NCBI GenBank assembly: GCA_000517565.1 | Contig: CP007051.1 | Span: 62,001-126,000, forward strand | Reading direction: 5' to 3' | Length of the DNA: 64,000 nucleotides | Origin: Desulfurella acetivorans A63 | GTDB lineage: Bacteria > Campylobacterota_A > Desulfurellia > Desulfurellales > Desulfurellaceae | Shown: positions 42,268 to 53,013 of the stretch, one piece after another | Layout of the letters: each line of letters opens with the position of its first letter | How positions within the stretch are numbered: the stretch's first letter is position 1 | The notes under the pieces: generated by a model | Seen by the model: the letters and a program-made list of their open reading frames with translations, nothing else | Database searches by the model: none | Told to the model about the DNA's origin: nothing | Translations under genes and position numbers: made by a program

Positions 42268-42840
42268 ATGCATGTAATTGTTGGGCTTGGAAATCCTGGT
42301 GAGGTTTACGCAAATACTTTTCATAATGCAGGTTTTTTAGTTCTTGACTTAATAGCAACAAAACTAGGTGCAAAATTTACTACAAGCTCATTTCATGCAA
42401 TGTATGCATTGTCTTACATTGAACAGACAAAAGTATTGCTTGTAAAACCAACCACCTACATGAACTTAAGCGGAAAGGCTGTAGGTTTAATTGTTAGTTT
42501 TTACAAAATTGACATAAAAAACCTAATTGTAGTAAGGGATGATATTGATATAGAGCTTGGGAGAATTAGACTTAAGCGGAATTCATCAAGCGGTGGGCAC
42601 AAAGGTATACAATCAATTATTGACACTTTGGGCTCAAAAGCTTTTGTGCAGGTAAAGATTGGAGTGAGAAATATATCATTGGTAAATGTTTTTAAGGGTG
42701 ATGTAGCAAATTATGTGTTAAAAAAACTTAGCGAAGATGAAAAAAAAAATTTAAGTCAAAGCGCTGAAATTGCATGCGAAGCTTGTATGAAAGTTGTGAC
42801 GGATGGATTTGAAAAAGCGGCAAATTTATATAATAACTAG
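42268..42840 (+). CDS. pth: peptidyl-tRNA hydrolase
   Basis: 190-aa enzyme releasing tRNA from peptidyl-tRNAs. Signatures GLGNPGEVYANTFHNAGF (catalytic His in FHN), KPTTYMNLSG, and VRDDIDIELGRIRLK...SSGGHKGIQSII are present. The usual Thr-Arg-His-Asn reads Thr-Phe-His-Asn here, a conservative oddity outside the catalytic His. No clear Shine-Dalgarno is seen before this ATG, 9 nt from rplY's stop, so translation may depend on coupling. Confidence 0.95.
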   Translation: MHVIVGLGNPGEVYANTFHNAGFLVLDLIATKLGAKFTTSSFHAMYALSYIEQTKVLLVKPTTYMNLSGKAVGLIVSFYKIDIKNLIVVRDDIDIELGRIRLKRNSSSGGHKGIQSIIDTLGSKAFVQVKIGVRNISLVNVFKGDVANYVLKKLSEDEKKNLSQSAEIACEACMKVVTDGFEKAANLYNN

Positions 42841-42952
42841 ATTTGCTCTGAGGATGGGTTGTAAGCAATAAAGTTCTTCGGGCGGTGTCCTTAAAATGAT
42901 GTATTAGCTAAATTGACAAAAGTTATGAATAAAAAGGATGTAAAGAGCAACG

Positions 42953-44023
42953 ATGGCACTAAAGAAACTAAAAATTAAAGATAAAATAGTCGAACATTGT
43001 ATAATACAAGGTGGTATGGGTGTAGGAGTAAGCCTGTATCCTTTGGCAAAAGCTGTTTCACAAAACGGCGGTGTGGGCGTTGTATCAAGTGTAGCTTTAG
43101 ATAGAATCTTAAGTAAGCGAAATAACAAAAAATATTCTATATATGAAGCTTGTGAAGAAGAAATCGCACTTGCAAAAGACGGTTCAAACTGTATAGGCAT
43201 AAATATTATGGTAGCTGTGCAAAAAGATTACGAAGCAAGCGTCAAAGGTGCAATAGCTGGCGGTGTAGACATAATCATATCTGGTGCCGGACTTCCTACT
43301 GAACTTCCGAAGATAGCTACAAGTAAAGATGTGGCGCTTGTCCCTATTGTATCAAGCCTAAGGGCATTCGATATTATTTGTAAGCGCTGGGAACGTTTTG
43401 GGGCAAGGCCTGACGCTGTTATAGTGGAAGGGCCTTTAGCTGGGGGACACCTGGGTTTTCATTTTGCAGATTTAGATAAAGAAGAAAATAAACTTGAAAA
43501 TCTTTTTCCTCCAATAAAAGAAAAAGCAATAAAATGTGGTGATATACCTGTTATTGTAGCAGGAGGCATCTACACGCACGAAGATATAAAAAAATTTTTG
43601 AATATGGGAGCAGATGGTGTGCAGATGGGTACAAGATTTTTAGCAACATTTGAAAGCAGTGCTTCCGATGACTATAAACAGGCAGTAATTAAAGCAAATA
43701 AAGACGATATTATTGTAGCATATAGACCAGGCTCACCTTCTGGTTTACCATTTCGCGTAATAAAATCATCGCCCATGTATCAGGATGCACTTTTAGCAAA
43801 AAGACCACCAAATTGCGATAAAGGTTATTTATTAAACAAAGATGGATATTGCCCTGCTATGGTAGATAATGTAAACTATTTTTGCATATGTAATGGTTTA
43901 CTTTCGAGTGCTGGTTACAATAGTGACAAGGAAAGACCTATTTACACTGTAGGCACAAATGCTTATAGAATTGATAGGCTTTTAAGTGTAGAAGAGTTGA
44001 TGAAGGAGCTTGTTTATGGATAA
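42953..44023 (+). CDS. NPD-family FMN oxidoreductase (nitronate monooxygenase/FabK-like)
   Basis: 356-aa TIM-barrel FMN enzyme of the 2-nitropropane dioxygenase family. 'IIQGGMGVGVS' at the N-terminus, 'ISGAGLPTELPKIA', 'VEGPLAGGHLGFH' and GADGVQMGTRF are the FMN-binding and family signatures. The usual active-site His of nitronate monooxygenase fits 'GGHLG'. The family includes nitronate monooxygenases and FabK enoyl-ACP reductases; specificity is open. It overlaps the homoserine dehydrogenase start by 8 nt. The preceding gap (42841-42952) shows no recognisable element. Confidence 0.85.
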   Translation: MALKKLKIKDKIVEHCIIQGGMGVGVSLYPLAKAVSQNGGVGVVSSVALDRILSKRNNKKYSIYEACEEEIALAKDGSNCIGINIMVAVQKDYEASVKGAIAGGVDIIISGAGLPTELPKIATSKDVALVPIVSSLRAFDIICKRWERFGARPDAVIVEGPLAGGHLGFHFADLDKEENKLENLFPPIKEKAIKCGDIPVIVAGGIYTHEDIKKFLNMGADGVQMGTRFLATFESSASDDYKQAVIKANKDDIIVAYRPGSPSGLPFRVIKSSPMYQDALLAKRPPNCDKGYLLNKDGYCPAMVDNVNYFCICNGLLSSAGYNSDKERPIYTVGTNAYRIDRLLSVEELMKELVYG

Positions 44024-45302
44024 AGATATAAATATTGGGATTTTTGGTCTTGGCACTGTAGGTTGCGGTGTTGTTAAAATTTTACAGGATAATGCTGATT
44101 TAATAAGAAAACGATTGGGTTTTGGCATCAATATTAAAAAGGTTTTTTCCCGAACTTCCAAGTGCAAGAATCTAATAACAAATTACATTTACGCAAAAGA
44201 TTATAAAGAATTATTTGACGATGATATAGATATTGTTTTGGAACTCATTGGTGGTATTGATGTAGCACGTAAGTTTGTTTGCCAAGCTATCGATAACAAA
44301 AAAAATATTGTTAGCGCAAATAAAGCACTTTTTGCAAATCATGGTTTTGAGATTTTTTCTAAAGCTGCTCAAAATGGTGTAAAAATTGGGTTTGAAGCTT
44401 CAGTGGCAGGCGGTGTGCCTATTATAAAGGTTATTACCAGGGACTTAATGGCAAATAATATAAAAAGCATAAAAGCAATTGTAAATGGTACATGTAATTA
44501 TATTTTGAGTCAGATGTTTGAAACACACGAGTCTTTTGAAACTATATTAAATAAAGCAATTAAAGAAGGTTACGCTGAACGTGATCCGTCATTTGATATA
44601 GATGGTATTGACTCTGCTCAAAAGATGGCGATTTTAGCTTCCATTAGTTTTAATGCTAAAGTTGAAGAAAAAGATGTACATGTTGAAGGCATAAGAGATA
44701 TTGACTTTATTGATATAGATTTTGCCCAAAAGTTAGGCTATAGAGTAAAATTGCTTGGTATAGCAAATTCAAAAGATAATAAACTACTTGTACGTGTTGC
44801 ACCATATTTTATAGAGCAAGATAATATACTTGCTAAAGTGGATGGTGTTTATAATGCAATAAGCGTTATTTCTGATATGACAGGTCAGACTACATATGTG
44901 GGAAAAGGTGCAGGTAGTTTACCCACAGCTTCATCTGTGGTTGCAGATATCATTGATATTGCAAAAGATATTGAATCTGGTACAGTAAAAGATACACTTT
45001 CTATGCGTGTGTTTGAAAAAATGGAATTTGTAGATATTGATAGTCTTGAGTCTCATTTTTATATAAGGTTTAGTGTTGTAGATAGTGTTGGTGTGCTTAG
45101 CCGTATTGCCAATGTTTTAAGTAAGTACAATATTAGCATAAAAAGTGTTGTACAAATAGGAAAAGGTTTGGATGTTGTGCCACTTTTAGTATTAACGCAC
45201 AAAGCTAAAGAGTCTAATGTTAAAAAAGCAATAAGAGAAATTGAAAAAAATCATCAGACTATAATTAAAAATGGCACTGTTTTGATTAGAGTTTTGGATT
45301 AA
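44016..45302 (+). CDS. hom: homoserine dehydrogenase
   Basis: 428-aa NAD(P)-dependent enzyme making homoserine from aspartate semialdehyde, toward Thr and Met. The Rossmann start is GIFGLGTVGCGVV, followed by 'VSANKALFANHG' and the catalytic region 'PSFDIDGIDSAQKMAILASI'. The C-terminal ACT domain (about 350-425; 'FYIRFSVVDSVGVLSRIANVL') provides threonine feedback. The start at 44016 gives the typical N-terminus and an 8-nt overlap with the NPD gene. Confidence 0.95.
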   Translation: MDKDINIGIFGLGTVGCGVVKILQDNADLIRKRLGFGINIKKVFSRTSKCKNLITNYIYAKDYKELFDDDIDIVLELIGGIDVARKFVCQAIDNKKNIVSANKALFANHGFEIFSKAAQNGVKIGFEASVAGGVPIIKVITRDLMANNIKSIKAIVNGTCNYILSQMFETHESFETILNKAIKEGYAERDPSFDIDGIDSAQKMAILASISFNAKVEEKDVHVEGIRDIDFIDIDFAQKLGYRVKLLGIANSKDNKLLVRVAPYFIEQDNILAKVDGVYNAISVISDMTGQTTYVGKGAGSLPTASSVVADIIDIAKDIESGTVKDTLSMRVFEKMEFVDIDSLESHFYIRFSVVDSVGVLSRIANVLSKYNISIKSVVQIGKGLDVVPLLVLTHKAKESNVKKAIREIEKNHQTIIKNGTVLIRVLD

Positions 45303-45320
45303 TCACATTGTGTTTTAGGT

Positions 45321-45386
45321 TCATCCTGAGCGTCAGAGAAGGATCTACTTTTGGGATTCTTCGCACACTCGTGTGCTCAGAATGAC
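45321..45386. repeat. interspersed palindromic repeat, copy A
   Basis: Two arms, TCATCCTGAG...GAAGGATC and the reverse complement of TCATTCTGAG...GAAGAATC, flank the core GGATCTACTTTTGGGATTC. Each arm encloses a short variable self-complementary stretch (for example CACACTCGTGTG). It lies between hom and argH. Related copies are at 53983-54076 and 60198-60271. Confidence 0.8.
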
Positions 45387-45419
45387 AAGTAGTTTGCAGA
45401 GTTTTTAAAAGGAGTGTTT

Positions 45420-47243
45420 ATGAATGGTAAATTGTGGGCTGGACGCTTTAATACTGGCCAGGATAATCTAATGGAACAATTTTCAGAAAGTATAAGCTAT
45501 GATAAGCGTCTTTATAAATATGACATATTAGGCAGCATTGCTCATGTTAAAATGCTTGCTAAGCAATCAATTATTTTACAAGAAGAAGCCGAGAAAATTA
45601 TTGATGGTTTACGTAAAATTGAAAGACAAATTGAAGCAGGTGAATTTGAATTTAATCCACAAGATGAAGACATACACATGGCAATAGAACGTGCTCTTAT
45701 TAATTTAATTGGTAAAGTAGGGGGTAAGCTTCATACGGCACGCTCAAGAAATGATCAAATAGCACTTGATGAGCGTTTGTTCTTAAGAGATATAAGCATA
45801 GAAATAATAGATAGACTAAATGGATTGTTAAAAAATCTTGCACTTTTTGCTAAAGAGCATATTGATGTTACAATACCAGGTTTTACACACATGCAACATG
45901 CCCAACCGATATTATTTTCACATTACATAATGGCTTTTTTTGAAAAATTTAAGAGAGATAAAGAAAGATTTTTAGATACAATAAAGCGTATTGATGTAAT
46001 GCCACTTGGTGCTGGGGCGCTTGCTGGCACAATTTGGCCTATAGATAGACGTTACACTGCAAGTTTACTTAATTTTACACAAATATCTAAAAACTCTATC
46101 GATGCGGTATCTGATAGAGATTTTATGATAGAGTTTTTAAATAATTGCGCTATATTTTCTATGCATGCATCAAGACTTGCAGAAGATTTTATCATTTACT
46201 CATCTTCAGAGTTTTCTTTTATAGAACTACCTGATGAATTTTCAACAGGCTCAAGTATTATGCCACAAAAGAAAAACCCTGATAGCTTAGAGTTGATAAG
46301 GGGTAAAACAGGTAGAGTATATGGTAATTTGTTTACACTTTTAACAGTGATGAAAGGTTTGCCACTTTCGTATAATCGCGATATGCAAGAAGACAAAGAA
46401 GCACTTTTTGATACAATTGACAATTGTTTAATGATTATTGATATACTATCAAAACTAATCCCAAAAATTAAACTAAATATTGATGAAATTGAAAAATCAC
46501 TTGAAAAAGGCTTTATTACAGCAACTGATCTGGCTGATTACTTGAGCCTTAAAGGTTATCCATTTAGAGATGCTCACAAAATTGTTGGTTCAATTGTAGC
46601 ATATGCTATAACTAAAAACAAAACGCTAAAAGAACTGACGCTTGAAGAATACAAGCAGTTTGCAGACCAGATTGAAGAAGATGTTTATGATTACATAGAC
46701 TATAGGCGTAGTGTAGACAAAAGAAAATCTTTTGGTGGCACTTCCAGAGCCAACGTATTGGAACAAATTGAAGAAGCACTTAAAAGTTTTGATGAAAAAA
46801 GCTCTCATGCAGATTTGTGCCCGAGATGCTCCTACCCGGTTAAAATATATAAAAATCCATCTTTGACTGTGGATTGTATAATAGAAAAACAAAACAAAGT
46901 CCTCCTTGTAAGCAGGAAAAATTATCCTTTTGGCTTTAGTTTACCAGGTGGTTTTGTAGATTACGGCGAAAGTGTAGAGCAAGCTGTAATTAGGGAAGTA
47001 AAAGAAGAAACAAGCCTTGATATTGTAGAGCCAAAGCTTTTTGGTGTTTACTCAGATCCAGAAAGAGATCCAAGAAGCCATACGGTAAGCGTTGTATTTT
47101 ATGCCAAAGCAAGTGGTACCCCAAAAGCTTCGGATGATGCTGAGGATTTAGGTTTTTTTGATCTGGATAATTTGCCTGAGCATATCGTATTTGATCACTT
47201 AAAAATCTTGAAAGACTATTATGAATTCAGAAAAAAGATATAA
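45420..47243 (+). CDS. argH: argininosuccinate lyase fused to a Nudix hydrolase domain
   Basis: 607-aa bifunctional-looking protein. Residues 1 to about 455 are a complete argininosuccinate lyase (last step of arginine synthesis) with HTARSRNDQI, 'PGFTHMQHAQPI' and the fumarase-superfamily loop GSSIMPQKKNP. After a short linker a CPRC pair at 467-470 opens a zinc-ribbon-like start, followed by a Nudix domain to residue 607. Its Nudix box fits GX5EX7REUXEE at about 511-533 (G511, E517, R525, E526, E529, E530). The lyase appears full length, so this is a fusion rather than a truncation. The domains may be cotranscriptional neighbours merged by loss of a stop. The nucleotide hydrolysed is unknown. 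It overlaps recJ by 23 nt. Confidence 0.92.
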   Translation: MNGKLWAGRFNTGQDNLMEQFSESISYDKRLYKYDILGSIAHVKMLAKQSIILQEEAEKIIDGLRKIERQIEAGEFEFNPQDEDIHMAIERALINLIGKVGGKLHTARSRNDQIALDERLFLRDISIEIIDRLNGLLKNLALFAKEHIDVTIPGFTHMQHAQPILFSHYIMAFFEKFKRDKERFLDTIKRIDVMPLGAGALAGTIWPIDRRYTASLLNFTQISKNSIDAVSDRDFMIEFLNNCAIFSMHASRLAEDFIIYSSSEFSFIELPDEFSTGSSIMPQKKNPDSLELIRGKTGRVYGNLFTLLTVMKGLPLSYNRDMQEDKEALFDTIDNCLMIIDILSKLIPKIKLNIDEIEKSLEKGFITATDLADYLSLKGYPFRDAHKIVGSIVAYAITKNKTLKELTLEEYKQFADQIEEDVYDYIDYRRSVDKRKSFGGTSRANVLEQIEEALKSFDEKSSHADLCPRCSYPVKIYKNPSLTVDCIIEKQNKVLLVSRKNYPFGFSLPGGFVDYGESVEQAVIREVKEETSLDIVEPKLFGVYSDPERDPRSHTVSVVFYAKASGTPKASDDAEDLGFFDLDNLPEHIVFDHLKILKDYYEFRKKI

Positions 47244-48897
47244 TACCAAAGGTGAGTTGGTTGAAATTATTATTAATGAAGATTTTTGCAATATCGAAAA
47301 TAAAAAAGTAAAAATTGGCAACACGTATACATATCTTGCTCTTGTAAGGATCTTAAAAAATAGAAATATCTCGGATATTGACAAATTTTTAAGACCATCA
47401 CTATCGCACCTATACGACCCATTTTTACTAAGTGATATGGATTTAGCTGTAGCTCGCACTGTTAGGTCTCTTATTGCAAAAGAGCGTATTTGCATTGTAG
47501 GTGATTATGATGTTGATGGAATAACTGCTTGTTCAATACTCATAAAATTTTTTCAAGAAATTGGCGCAAACATAACATATTATATACCAAAAAGAGAAGA
47601 TGGCTACGGTTTATCGCTTTCTGCTATAAAATACGCACATCAAAAAAAAGCAAAATTAATTATAACCGTAGATAACGGTATTTCTAGCCAGGACGAAATA
47701 GAATTTGCAAAACAATTGGGTATAGATGTAATTATAACAGATCACCATGAACCAAATACTGTACCCAATGCATATGCCGTTGTAAATCCAAAGATGAAAA
47801 ATTCCAAATACCCCTTTAGTGAGCTTGCAGGAGTAGGTGTTGCATTTAATTTTTTACTCGCTTTGAGAAAAACATTGAGAGAGAGAAATTTTTTTACGAA
47901 AGAGCCAAATCTTGCAAACTATTTAGATCTTGTTAGTTTGGGCACACTTGCTGATGTTGTACCACTTGTTGATGTTAATAGGGTTTTTGTAAAGTATGGC
48001 CTATCAAAAAGCTCAAAAGCATTGGATAAATTAAAAGCTGTTTCAAATATCTCAAGCAATTTAAGTACTTATGATGTTGCATACAAAATAGCGCCAAGAA
48101 TAAATTCTGCTGGTAGGCTTGCCGATGCTAATCTTGCAATAGATTTGTTTACAACAACACAAGAAATTAAGATGCTAAAGATAGCAAACTGGCTAGATGA
48201 GTTAAATATAAAACGAAAACGCCTGCAGCAGACAATTTTACAAGAAGCAAAATCAATAGTAGCAGGTGCAAAACATTATGATGCAATTGTAGTCAGTGGT
48301 AAGTGGCATAAAGGAGTAATTGGTATAGTAGCAGGAAACCTTGCTCATTTTTATAGAAAGCCTTCCATTGTTATATCAGAAGATAATTATTTATGTGTTG
48401 GAAGTGGAAGAAGTATCGAATCTATAAATCTCTTTGAAATTGTAAAGCGTCATGAAAACTTGCTTGATAAGTTTGGTGGTCATAAATTAGCTGTTGGGCT
48501 TACACTTAAAAAGGAACATATAGAACCATTTAGAGAAGCTATCAACAAAGAAGTCTCAAGACTTAAAGTAAACGCTTCTTACAAGCTTAGAGTTGATTTA
48601 TCCTGCAATATAAACATTTTTGATAATATTGATTTTTTAGAAAATCTAAGAGAACTTGAACCATTTGGCGCAGGGCATGAAGAACCAACATTTTTTGTAA
48701 GAGGCGGTATTTTGAAAGATATACAGAAAAAACCTTACCATAATATTCTTTTTTTTGATTTCAATGGCAAAAGTAAATCGTTTGTGTCAACAGATGCCGA
48801 TAACTTAAAAATAAATGAGTGCTACAGTATAGCTTTTTATATAACTTTTAATAAAGCGTATTACAACTTTACAATAAAAGATATATTTAAGGAGTAA
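47221..48897 (+). CDS. recJ: single-stranded-DNA-specific exonuclease RecJ
   Basis: 558-aa DHH-family 5'-3' exonuclease for recombination and repair. Motif I VGDYDVDGITACSI, TVDNGISS, motif III ITDHHEPN, and the DHHA1 region 'IVVSGKWHKGVIGIVAGNLAHFY' are present, followed by the OB-fold and C-terminal 'ELEPFGAGHEEPTF'. The start lies inside the last 23 nt of the argH-Nudix gene, so it is probably coupled. Length is typical. Confidence 0.95.
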   Translation: MNSEKRYNTKGELVEIIINEDFCNIENKKVKIGNTYTYLALVRILKNRNISDIDKFLRPSLSHLYDPFLLSDMDLAVARTVRSLIAKERICIVGDYDVDGITACSILIKFFQEIGANITYYIPKREDGYGLSLSAIKYAHQKKAKLIITVDNGISSQDEIEFAKQLGIDVIITDHHEPNTVPNAYAVVNPKMKNSKYPFSELAGVGVAFNFLLALRKTLRERNFFTKEPNLANYLDLVSLGTLADVVPLVDVNRVFVKYGLSKSSKALDKLKAVSNISSNLSTYDVAYKIAPRINSAGRLADANLAIDLFTTTQEIKMLKIANWLDELNIKRKRLQQTILQEAKSIVAGAKHYDAIVVSGKWHKGVIGIVAGNLAHFYRKPSIVISEDNYLCVGSGRSIESINLFEIVKRHENLLDKFGGHKLAVGLTLKKEHIEPFREAINKEVSRLKVNASYKLRVDLSCNINIFDNIDFLENLRELEPFGAGHEEPTFFVRGGILKDIQKKPYHNILFFDFNGKSKSFVSTDADNLKINECYSIAFYITFNKAYYNFTIKDIFKE

Positions 48898-48899
48898 AT

Positions 48900-51032
48900 A
48901 TGGGTTTTAGTGAAAATGCTATAACAGTATTAAAGTCTCGATACCTTAAAAAAAATGAGCGTGGTGAGATTATAGAAACGCCAGATGAGATGTTAAAACG
49001 TGTGAGCAAACACATAGCGCAGCTAGAAAAAGATTTTGATTATTGGTTTGAGAAATTTTATGATTTAATGGCTTCACTTAAATTTTTACCAAATACACCT
49101 ACTTTGATAAATGCAGGAAATCCATTGGGTCAGCTATCAGCATGTTTTGTGTTGCCTGTCGGTGACTCTATGGAAGAGATATTTGAAGCCGTAAAACAAA
49201 CTGCAATTATACACAAAACTGGTGGTGGTACAGGTTTTTCTTTTAGTAGACTAAGACCAAAAGGTGAGGTGGTGCAATCTACAAAAGGTGTAGCATCTGG
49301 TCCTGTATCATTTATGAAAGTATTTGATTGTGCTACAGAATCTGTTAAGCAAGGTGGCGTAAGACGCGGTGCAAATATGGGAATTTTAAGGGTTGATCAT
49401 CCAGATATCTTAGAGTTTATACACTGTAAAGAACAGGAAAATGCCATAACGAACTTTAATATAAGCGTTGCTATAACTGACGACTTCTTAGAAAAACTTA
49501 AAAATGATGAAGAATATGAACTAATAAATCCACATACAAAAAAGGTAGCAAATAAACTTAAAGCTTCATTTGTATGGGATGAGATTGCAAATAATGCATG
49601 GAAAAATGGAGAGCCAGGTCTTGTTTTTATTGACAGAATCAACAAACTTCACACTTTAAAAGGTGTTGAAATTGAAGCAACAAACCCATGCGGTGAACAG
49701 CCTCTTTTGCCTTATGAATCTTGCAATTTAGGATCTATCAATTTATCAAAATTTGTTAAAAATAGTTCAATTGACTGGGAAGATTTAAAAGAATGTGTTC
49801 ACACTGCAGTACGTTTTTTGGATAATGTAATTGATGTTAATAGCTATCCGATTGAACAGATAAAAACAGAAACGCTAAAAAACAGAAAAATAGGTCTTGG
49901 CATAATGGGATTTGCAGATATGCTTGTAGATTTAAATATAGCATACAATAGCAAAGAAGGTGTTAAATTAGCAAGTGATGTTATGAGTTTTATACAAAAA
50001 GAAAGTCACATAGCATCAAGCAATTTAGCAAATGAGCGGGGCTGTTTTCCAGCTTATGAAAATAGTATTTTCAAAGATCAAAATATACCAATGCGCAATG
50101 CCACAACAACAACTATCGCTCCAACTGGTACAATATCTATGATAGCTGATTGTTCATCAGGTATTGAACCATACTTTACGCTGGCCTATTACAAACAGGT
50201 TCTTGATGGCAAAAAACTTAAGTATGTAAATGAAAGACTGCTTGATAGACTGCAATCAAGCGGTATTAATGTGGATGATTTTTTAGAAGAACTTATTGCA
50301 AATGGTGGAAGACTAAAAGGCCTAGGCTTGCCAAAGTCTATTGAAGATTTAAGCAAGATTTTTGTAACTTCAATGGATATGGACTACACTGCCCACATTG
50401 ATATGCAAGCGGCTTTTCAAAACTACACAGACAATGCTGTATCAAAAACAATAAACATGCCAAATTCTGCCACTGTAGATGATGTTAAAAAAGCATATTT
50501 TTATGCTATAGAAAAAGGTTTAAAAGGCCTAACCGTATATAGAGACGGCTCAAGAAGTGTTCAGGTTTTGGTATCGGAATCCAAACAAGAAAAACTACAG
50601 GCTATTAAACGCGGACGTGTATTGCGTGGCTTTACAGAAAAACTCAAAACATCCCGAGGAAGCTTATATGTAACGGTAAATACCATGGGAGGCAAACCTG
50701 TGGAGGTTTTTGCTAATATTGGCAAATCAGGTGGCGATATATCGGCATTGTCAGAAGCAATTGGCAGACTTATTTCAATAGCTTTGCAAAACGGAGTAGA
50801 TGTTGAAAAGATTGTAAATACGTTAATAAACATTACAGGCGCTCAGCCTATTTGGAATGAAGGCAGGCTTATTAAATCTGTGCCAGATGCTATAGCACAG
50901 GTATTGAAGGATCATTTTTTAGACAAAAAGGTTGAAAAAAATTATGAAGAGTGTCCTGAGTGTGGTGGTGTGTTAGAAGAAGTAGAAGGATGCGCTGTGT
51001 GCAAAAACTGTGGGTATTCGAGGTGTAGTTAA
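48900..51032 (+). CDS. nrdJ: adenosylcobalamin-dependent (class II) ribonucleotide reductase
   Basis: 710-aa enzyme reducing ribonucleotides to deoxyribonucleotides with a B12-generated thiyl radical, independent of oxygen. It has '[19 protein letters not shown]' with the N-terminal redox Cys, '[19 protein letters not shown]', the radical region [23 protein letters not shown], and '[18 protein letters not shown]'. The C-terminus has a CPECG...CKNCG zinc-ribbon and a final cysteine pair for re-reduction. It begins 2 nt after recJ and shares one base with the tyrS start (TAATG). Confidence 0.95.
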   Translation: MGFSENAITVLKSRYLKKNERGEIIETPDEMLKRVSKHIAQLEKDFDYWFEKFYDLMASLKFLPNTPTLINAGNPLGQLSACFVLPVGDSMEEIFEAVKQTAIIHKTGGGTGFSFSRLRPKGEVVQSTKGVASGPVSFMKVFDCATESVKQGGVRRGANMGILRVDHPDILEFIHCKEQENAITNFNISVAITDDFLEKLKNDEEYELINPHTKKVANKLKASFVWDEIANNAWKNGEPGLVFIDRINKLHTLKGVEIEATNPCGEQPLLPYESCNLGSINLSKFVKNSSIDWEDLKECVHTAVRFLDNVIDVNSYPIEQIKTETLKNRKIGLGIMGFADMLVDLNIAYNSKEGVKLASDVMSFIQKESHIASSNLANERGCFPAYENSIFKDQNIPMRNATTTTIAPTGTISMIADCSSGIEPYFTLAYYKQVLDGKKLKYVNERLLDRLQSSGINVDDFLEELIANGGRLKGLGLPKSIEDLSKIFVTSMDMDYTAHIDMQAAFQNYTDNAVSKTINMPNSATVDDVKKAYFYAIEKGLKGLTVYRDGSRSVQVLVSESKQEKLQAIKRGRVLRGFTEKLKTSRGSLYVTVNTMGGKPVEVFANIGKSGGDISALSEAIGRLISIALQNGVDVEKIVNTLINITGAQPIWNEGRLIKSVPDAIAQVLKDHFLDKKVEKNYEECPECGGVLEEVEGCAVCKNCGYSRCS

Positions 51033-52249
51033 TGGATATTGAAAAGTTAGCTATTGAACAGTTCGAACAAATAAAAAGAGGAAGTATAGAAATAATAGAA
51101 GAAGAAGAGCTTAAAGAAAAAATAAAAGAATCACTTAAAACAGGAATACCGCTAAAGATTAAAGCAGGTTTTGATCCAACTGCAAAAGATTTGCATCTTG
51201 GACATACTGTGCTCATACAAAAACTTAAGCATTTTCAAGATTTGGGTCATGAAGTTTACTTTTTAATTGGCGATTTTACTGCTACCATAGGAGATCCTAC
51301 TGGTAAAACACAAACAAGGCCATCTTTAAGTAAAGAAGAAGTTGAAGAAAATGCTAAGACATATAAAGAGCAAGTGTTTAAGATTTTAGATAAAGATAAG
51401 ACGAAAGTCGTTTATAATTCAACATGGTGTGAAAAGCTATCTGCCGCGGGCTTAATTGAGCTTGCAGGTCATATGAGTGTAGCAAGAATGCTTGAGAGAG
51501 ATGATTTTGAGAAAAGGTACAAAAGTGGAAAACCCATATCAATAAAAGAATTTTTATACCCATTGATTCAAGGATATGATTCTGTTGCGCTAAAAGCTGA
51601 TGTGGAGCTTGGCGGAAGCGATCAGAAATTTAACCTTTTGGTTGGTAGATTGTTACAGTCAAAATTTGGCCAAAGGCCTCAAAGCATCTTGATGATGCCT
51701 ATACTTGAAGGTACAGATGGTAAAAACAAAATGAGCAAGTCTTTGGGTAATTATATCGGTTTAAATGAGAGTCCAATCGATATGTATGGCAAAATAATGT
51801 CTATATCGGATGAGCTTATGTTTAGATATTACGAGCTATTATCAGATAAATCTGTACAGGAAATTGAAAGCTTTAAAAAACAAATACAACAAGGTTCTTT
51901 AAACCCAAAATTTGTTAAAGAACAACTTGCTTTAGAAATAGTTGAAAGGTTTCATCCAGGTCAATCTCAAAAAGCAAAAAAGACATTTGATGCCCTAACA
52001 CACAATGAAAGGCCCGATTTGCTTGAAGAGATAAATTTAAAAATTGATACGCAAACAATTTGGATATGTCACTTGATAAAAAATATAGGCTTTAGTGATT
52101 CTACATCCAAGGCAAAACGCTTAATTGAGCAAAAAGGCGTTTATATAAACGATAAAGTATTAGAAGATGTAGGATTGCAAATAAAAAAAGGTGAAAGTTT
52201 TGTATTGAAAGTTGGTAAAAAACAAATTGCAAAGGTAACAATTAAGTAG
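51032..52249 (+). CDS. tyrS: tyrosyl-tRNA synthetase
   Basis: 405-aa class I synthetase. The HIGH motif is HLGH in '[15 protein letters not shown]', the KMSKS loop is intact, and an S4 RNA-binding domain lies at about 340-400. The sequence resembles the bacterial TyrRS-2 (TyrZ-like) type by its '[14 protein letters not shown]' block. It begins at the last base of the nrdJ stop codon. Confidence 0.96.
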   Translation: MDIEKLAIEQFEQIKRGSIEIIEEEELKEKIKESLKTGIPLKIKAGFDPTAKDLHLGHTVLIQKLKHFQDLGHEVYFLIGDFTATIGDPTGKTQTRPSLSKEEVEENAKTYKEQVFKILDKDKTKVVYNSTWCEKLSAAGLIELAGHMSVARMLERDDFEKRYKSGKPISIKEFLYPLIQGYDSVALKADVELGGSDQKFNLLVGRLLQSKFGQRPQSILMMPILEGTDGKNKMSKSLGNYIGLNESPIDMYGKIMSISDELMFRYYELLSDKSVQEIESFKKQIQQGSLNPKFVKEQLALEIVERFHPGQSQKAKKTFDALTHNERPDLLEEINLKIDTQTIWICHLIKNIGFSDSTSKAKRLIEQKGVYINDKVLEDVGLQIKKGESFVLKVGKKQIAKVTIK

Positions 52250-52257
52250 AGGCTTTT

Positions 52258-53013
52258 ATGCTTTTGACTATCGATGTAGGAAACACAACAACAGGATTTG
52301 GCGTCTTTGAAGGAAAAACACTTATATATACATTTCGCATAAGCACAATAAACCGTACTGATGACGAAATAACAATACTGCTTTATGATTTGTTTAAGAT
52401 TAATGGCCTCGATTTTAATATAGAAGGTGCAATCATTAGCTCAGTTGTGCCATATTTAACACAAAAAATCATAAATGCAATTGAAAAAATATTTAAAGTA
52501 AAAACTAAAGAAGTAGGAGCAGGAATAAAAACTGGTGTAAAAATTCTTTACGATAACCCAAAAGAAGTAGGTGCAGATAGAATAGTGAATGCCCTTGCTG
52601 CCTATGAGAAGTGTTTGGGTGCTGCAATTGTTGTAGATTTTGGTACGGCTACAACATTTGATTGTGTTAGTGAAAAATGCGAGTACCTGGGCGGTGTTAT
52701 AGCACCAGGTGTAAATATATCTATGGAATGCTTAAGGGAACACACGGCAAAATTACCAAAAATCAGTCTTGAAAAACCACTGCGAATTATTGGTAAAAAT
52801 ACCATAGAAAGTATGAGAAGCGGTATTTATTTTGGTTATATTGAAATGGTAGAAGGCATTATTGAAAGATTAAAGCTTGAGATGCAAAACCCCTCTGTTA
52901 TTTTTACAGGAGGAGATGCTCAGTTTTTCATAAAAGAAATAAAACATGTTGATTATTTTGAGCCGAACTTAACATTTTACGGGCTCTGGAGTATATACCA
53001 CAAAAATGTATGA
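52258..53013 (+). CDS. coaX: type III pantothenate kinase
   Basis: 251-aa CoaX-type kinase, first step of CoA synthesis from pantothenate, of the ASKHA fold. The N-terminal DVGNTTTGFGVFEG binds phosphate, 'GADRIVNALAAYEK' and DFGTATTFDCV are conserved, and 'GGVIAPGVNISMECL' follows. It overlaps gpsA by 8 nt. The CoA link fits the CoA-dependent carbon metabolism implied elsewhere in the window. Confidence 0.96.
   Translation: MLLTIDVGNTTTGFGVFEGKTLIYTFRISTINRTDDEITILLYDLFKINGLDFNIEGAIISSVVPYLTQKIINAIEKIFKVKTKEVGAGIKTGVKILYDNPKEVGADRIVNALAAYEKCLGAAIVVDFGTATTFDCVSEKCEYLGGVIAPGVNISMECLREHTAKLPKISLEKPLRIIGKNTIESMRSGIYFGYIEMVEGIIERLKLEMQNPSVIFTGGDAQFFIKEIKHVDYFEPNLTFYGLWSIYHKNV

Noticed and set aside
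42841-42952. GC-richer stretch after pth (GTTCTTCGGGCGG), considered as a tRNA, small RNA or a decayed repeat copy
   Set aside because: No cloverleaf or long stem can be drawn and it lacks the TCATYCTGAG arms of the repeat family.
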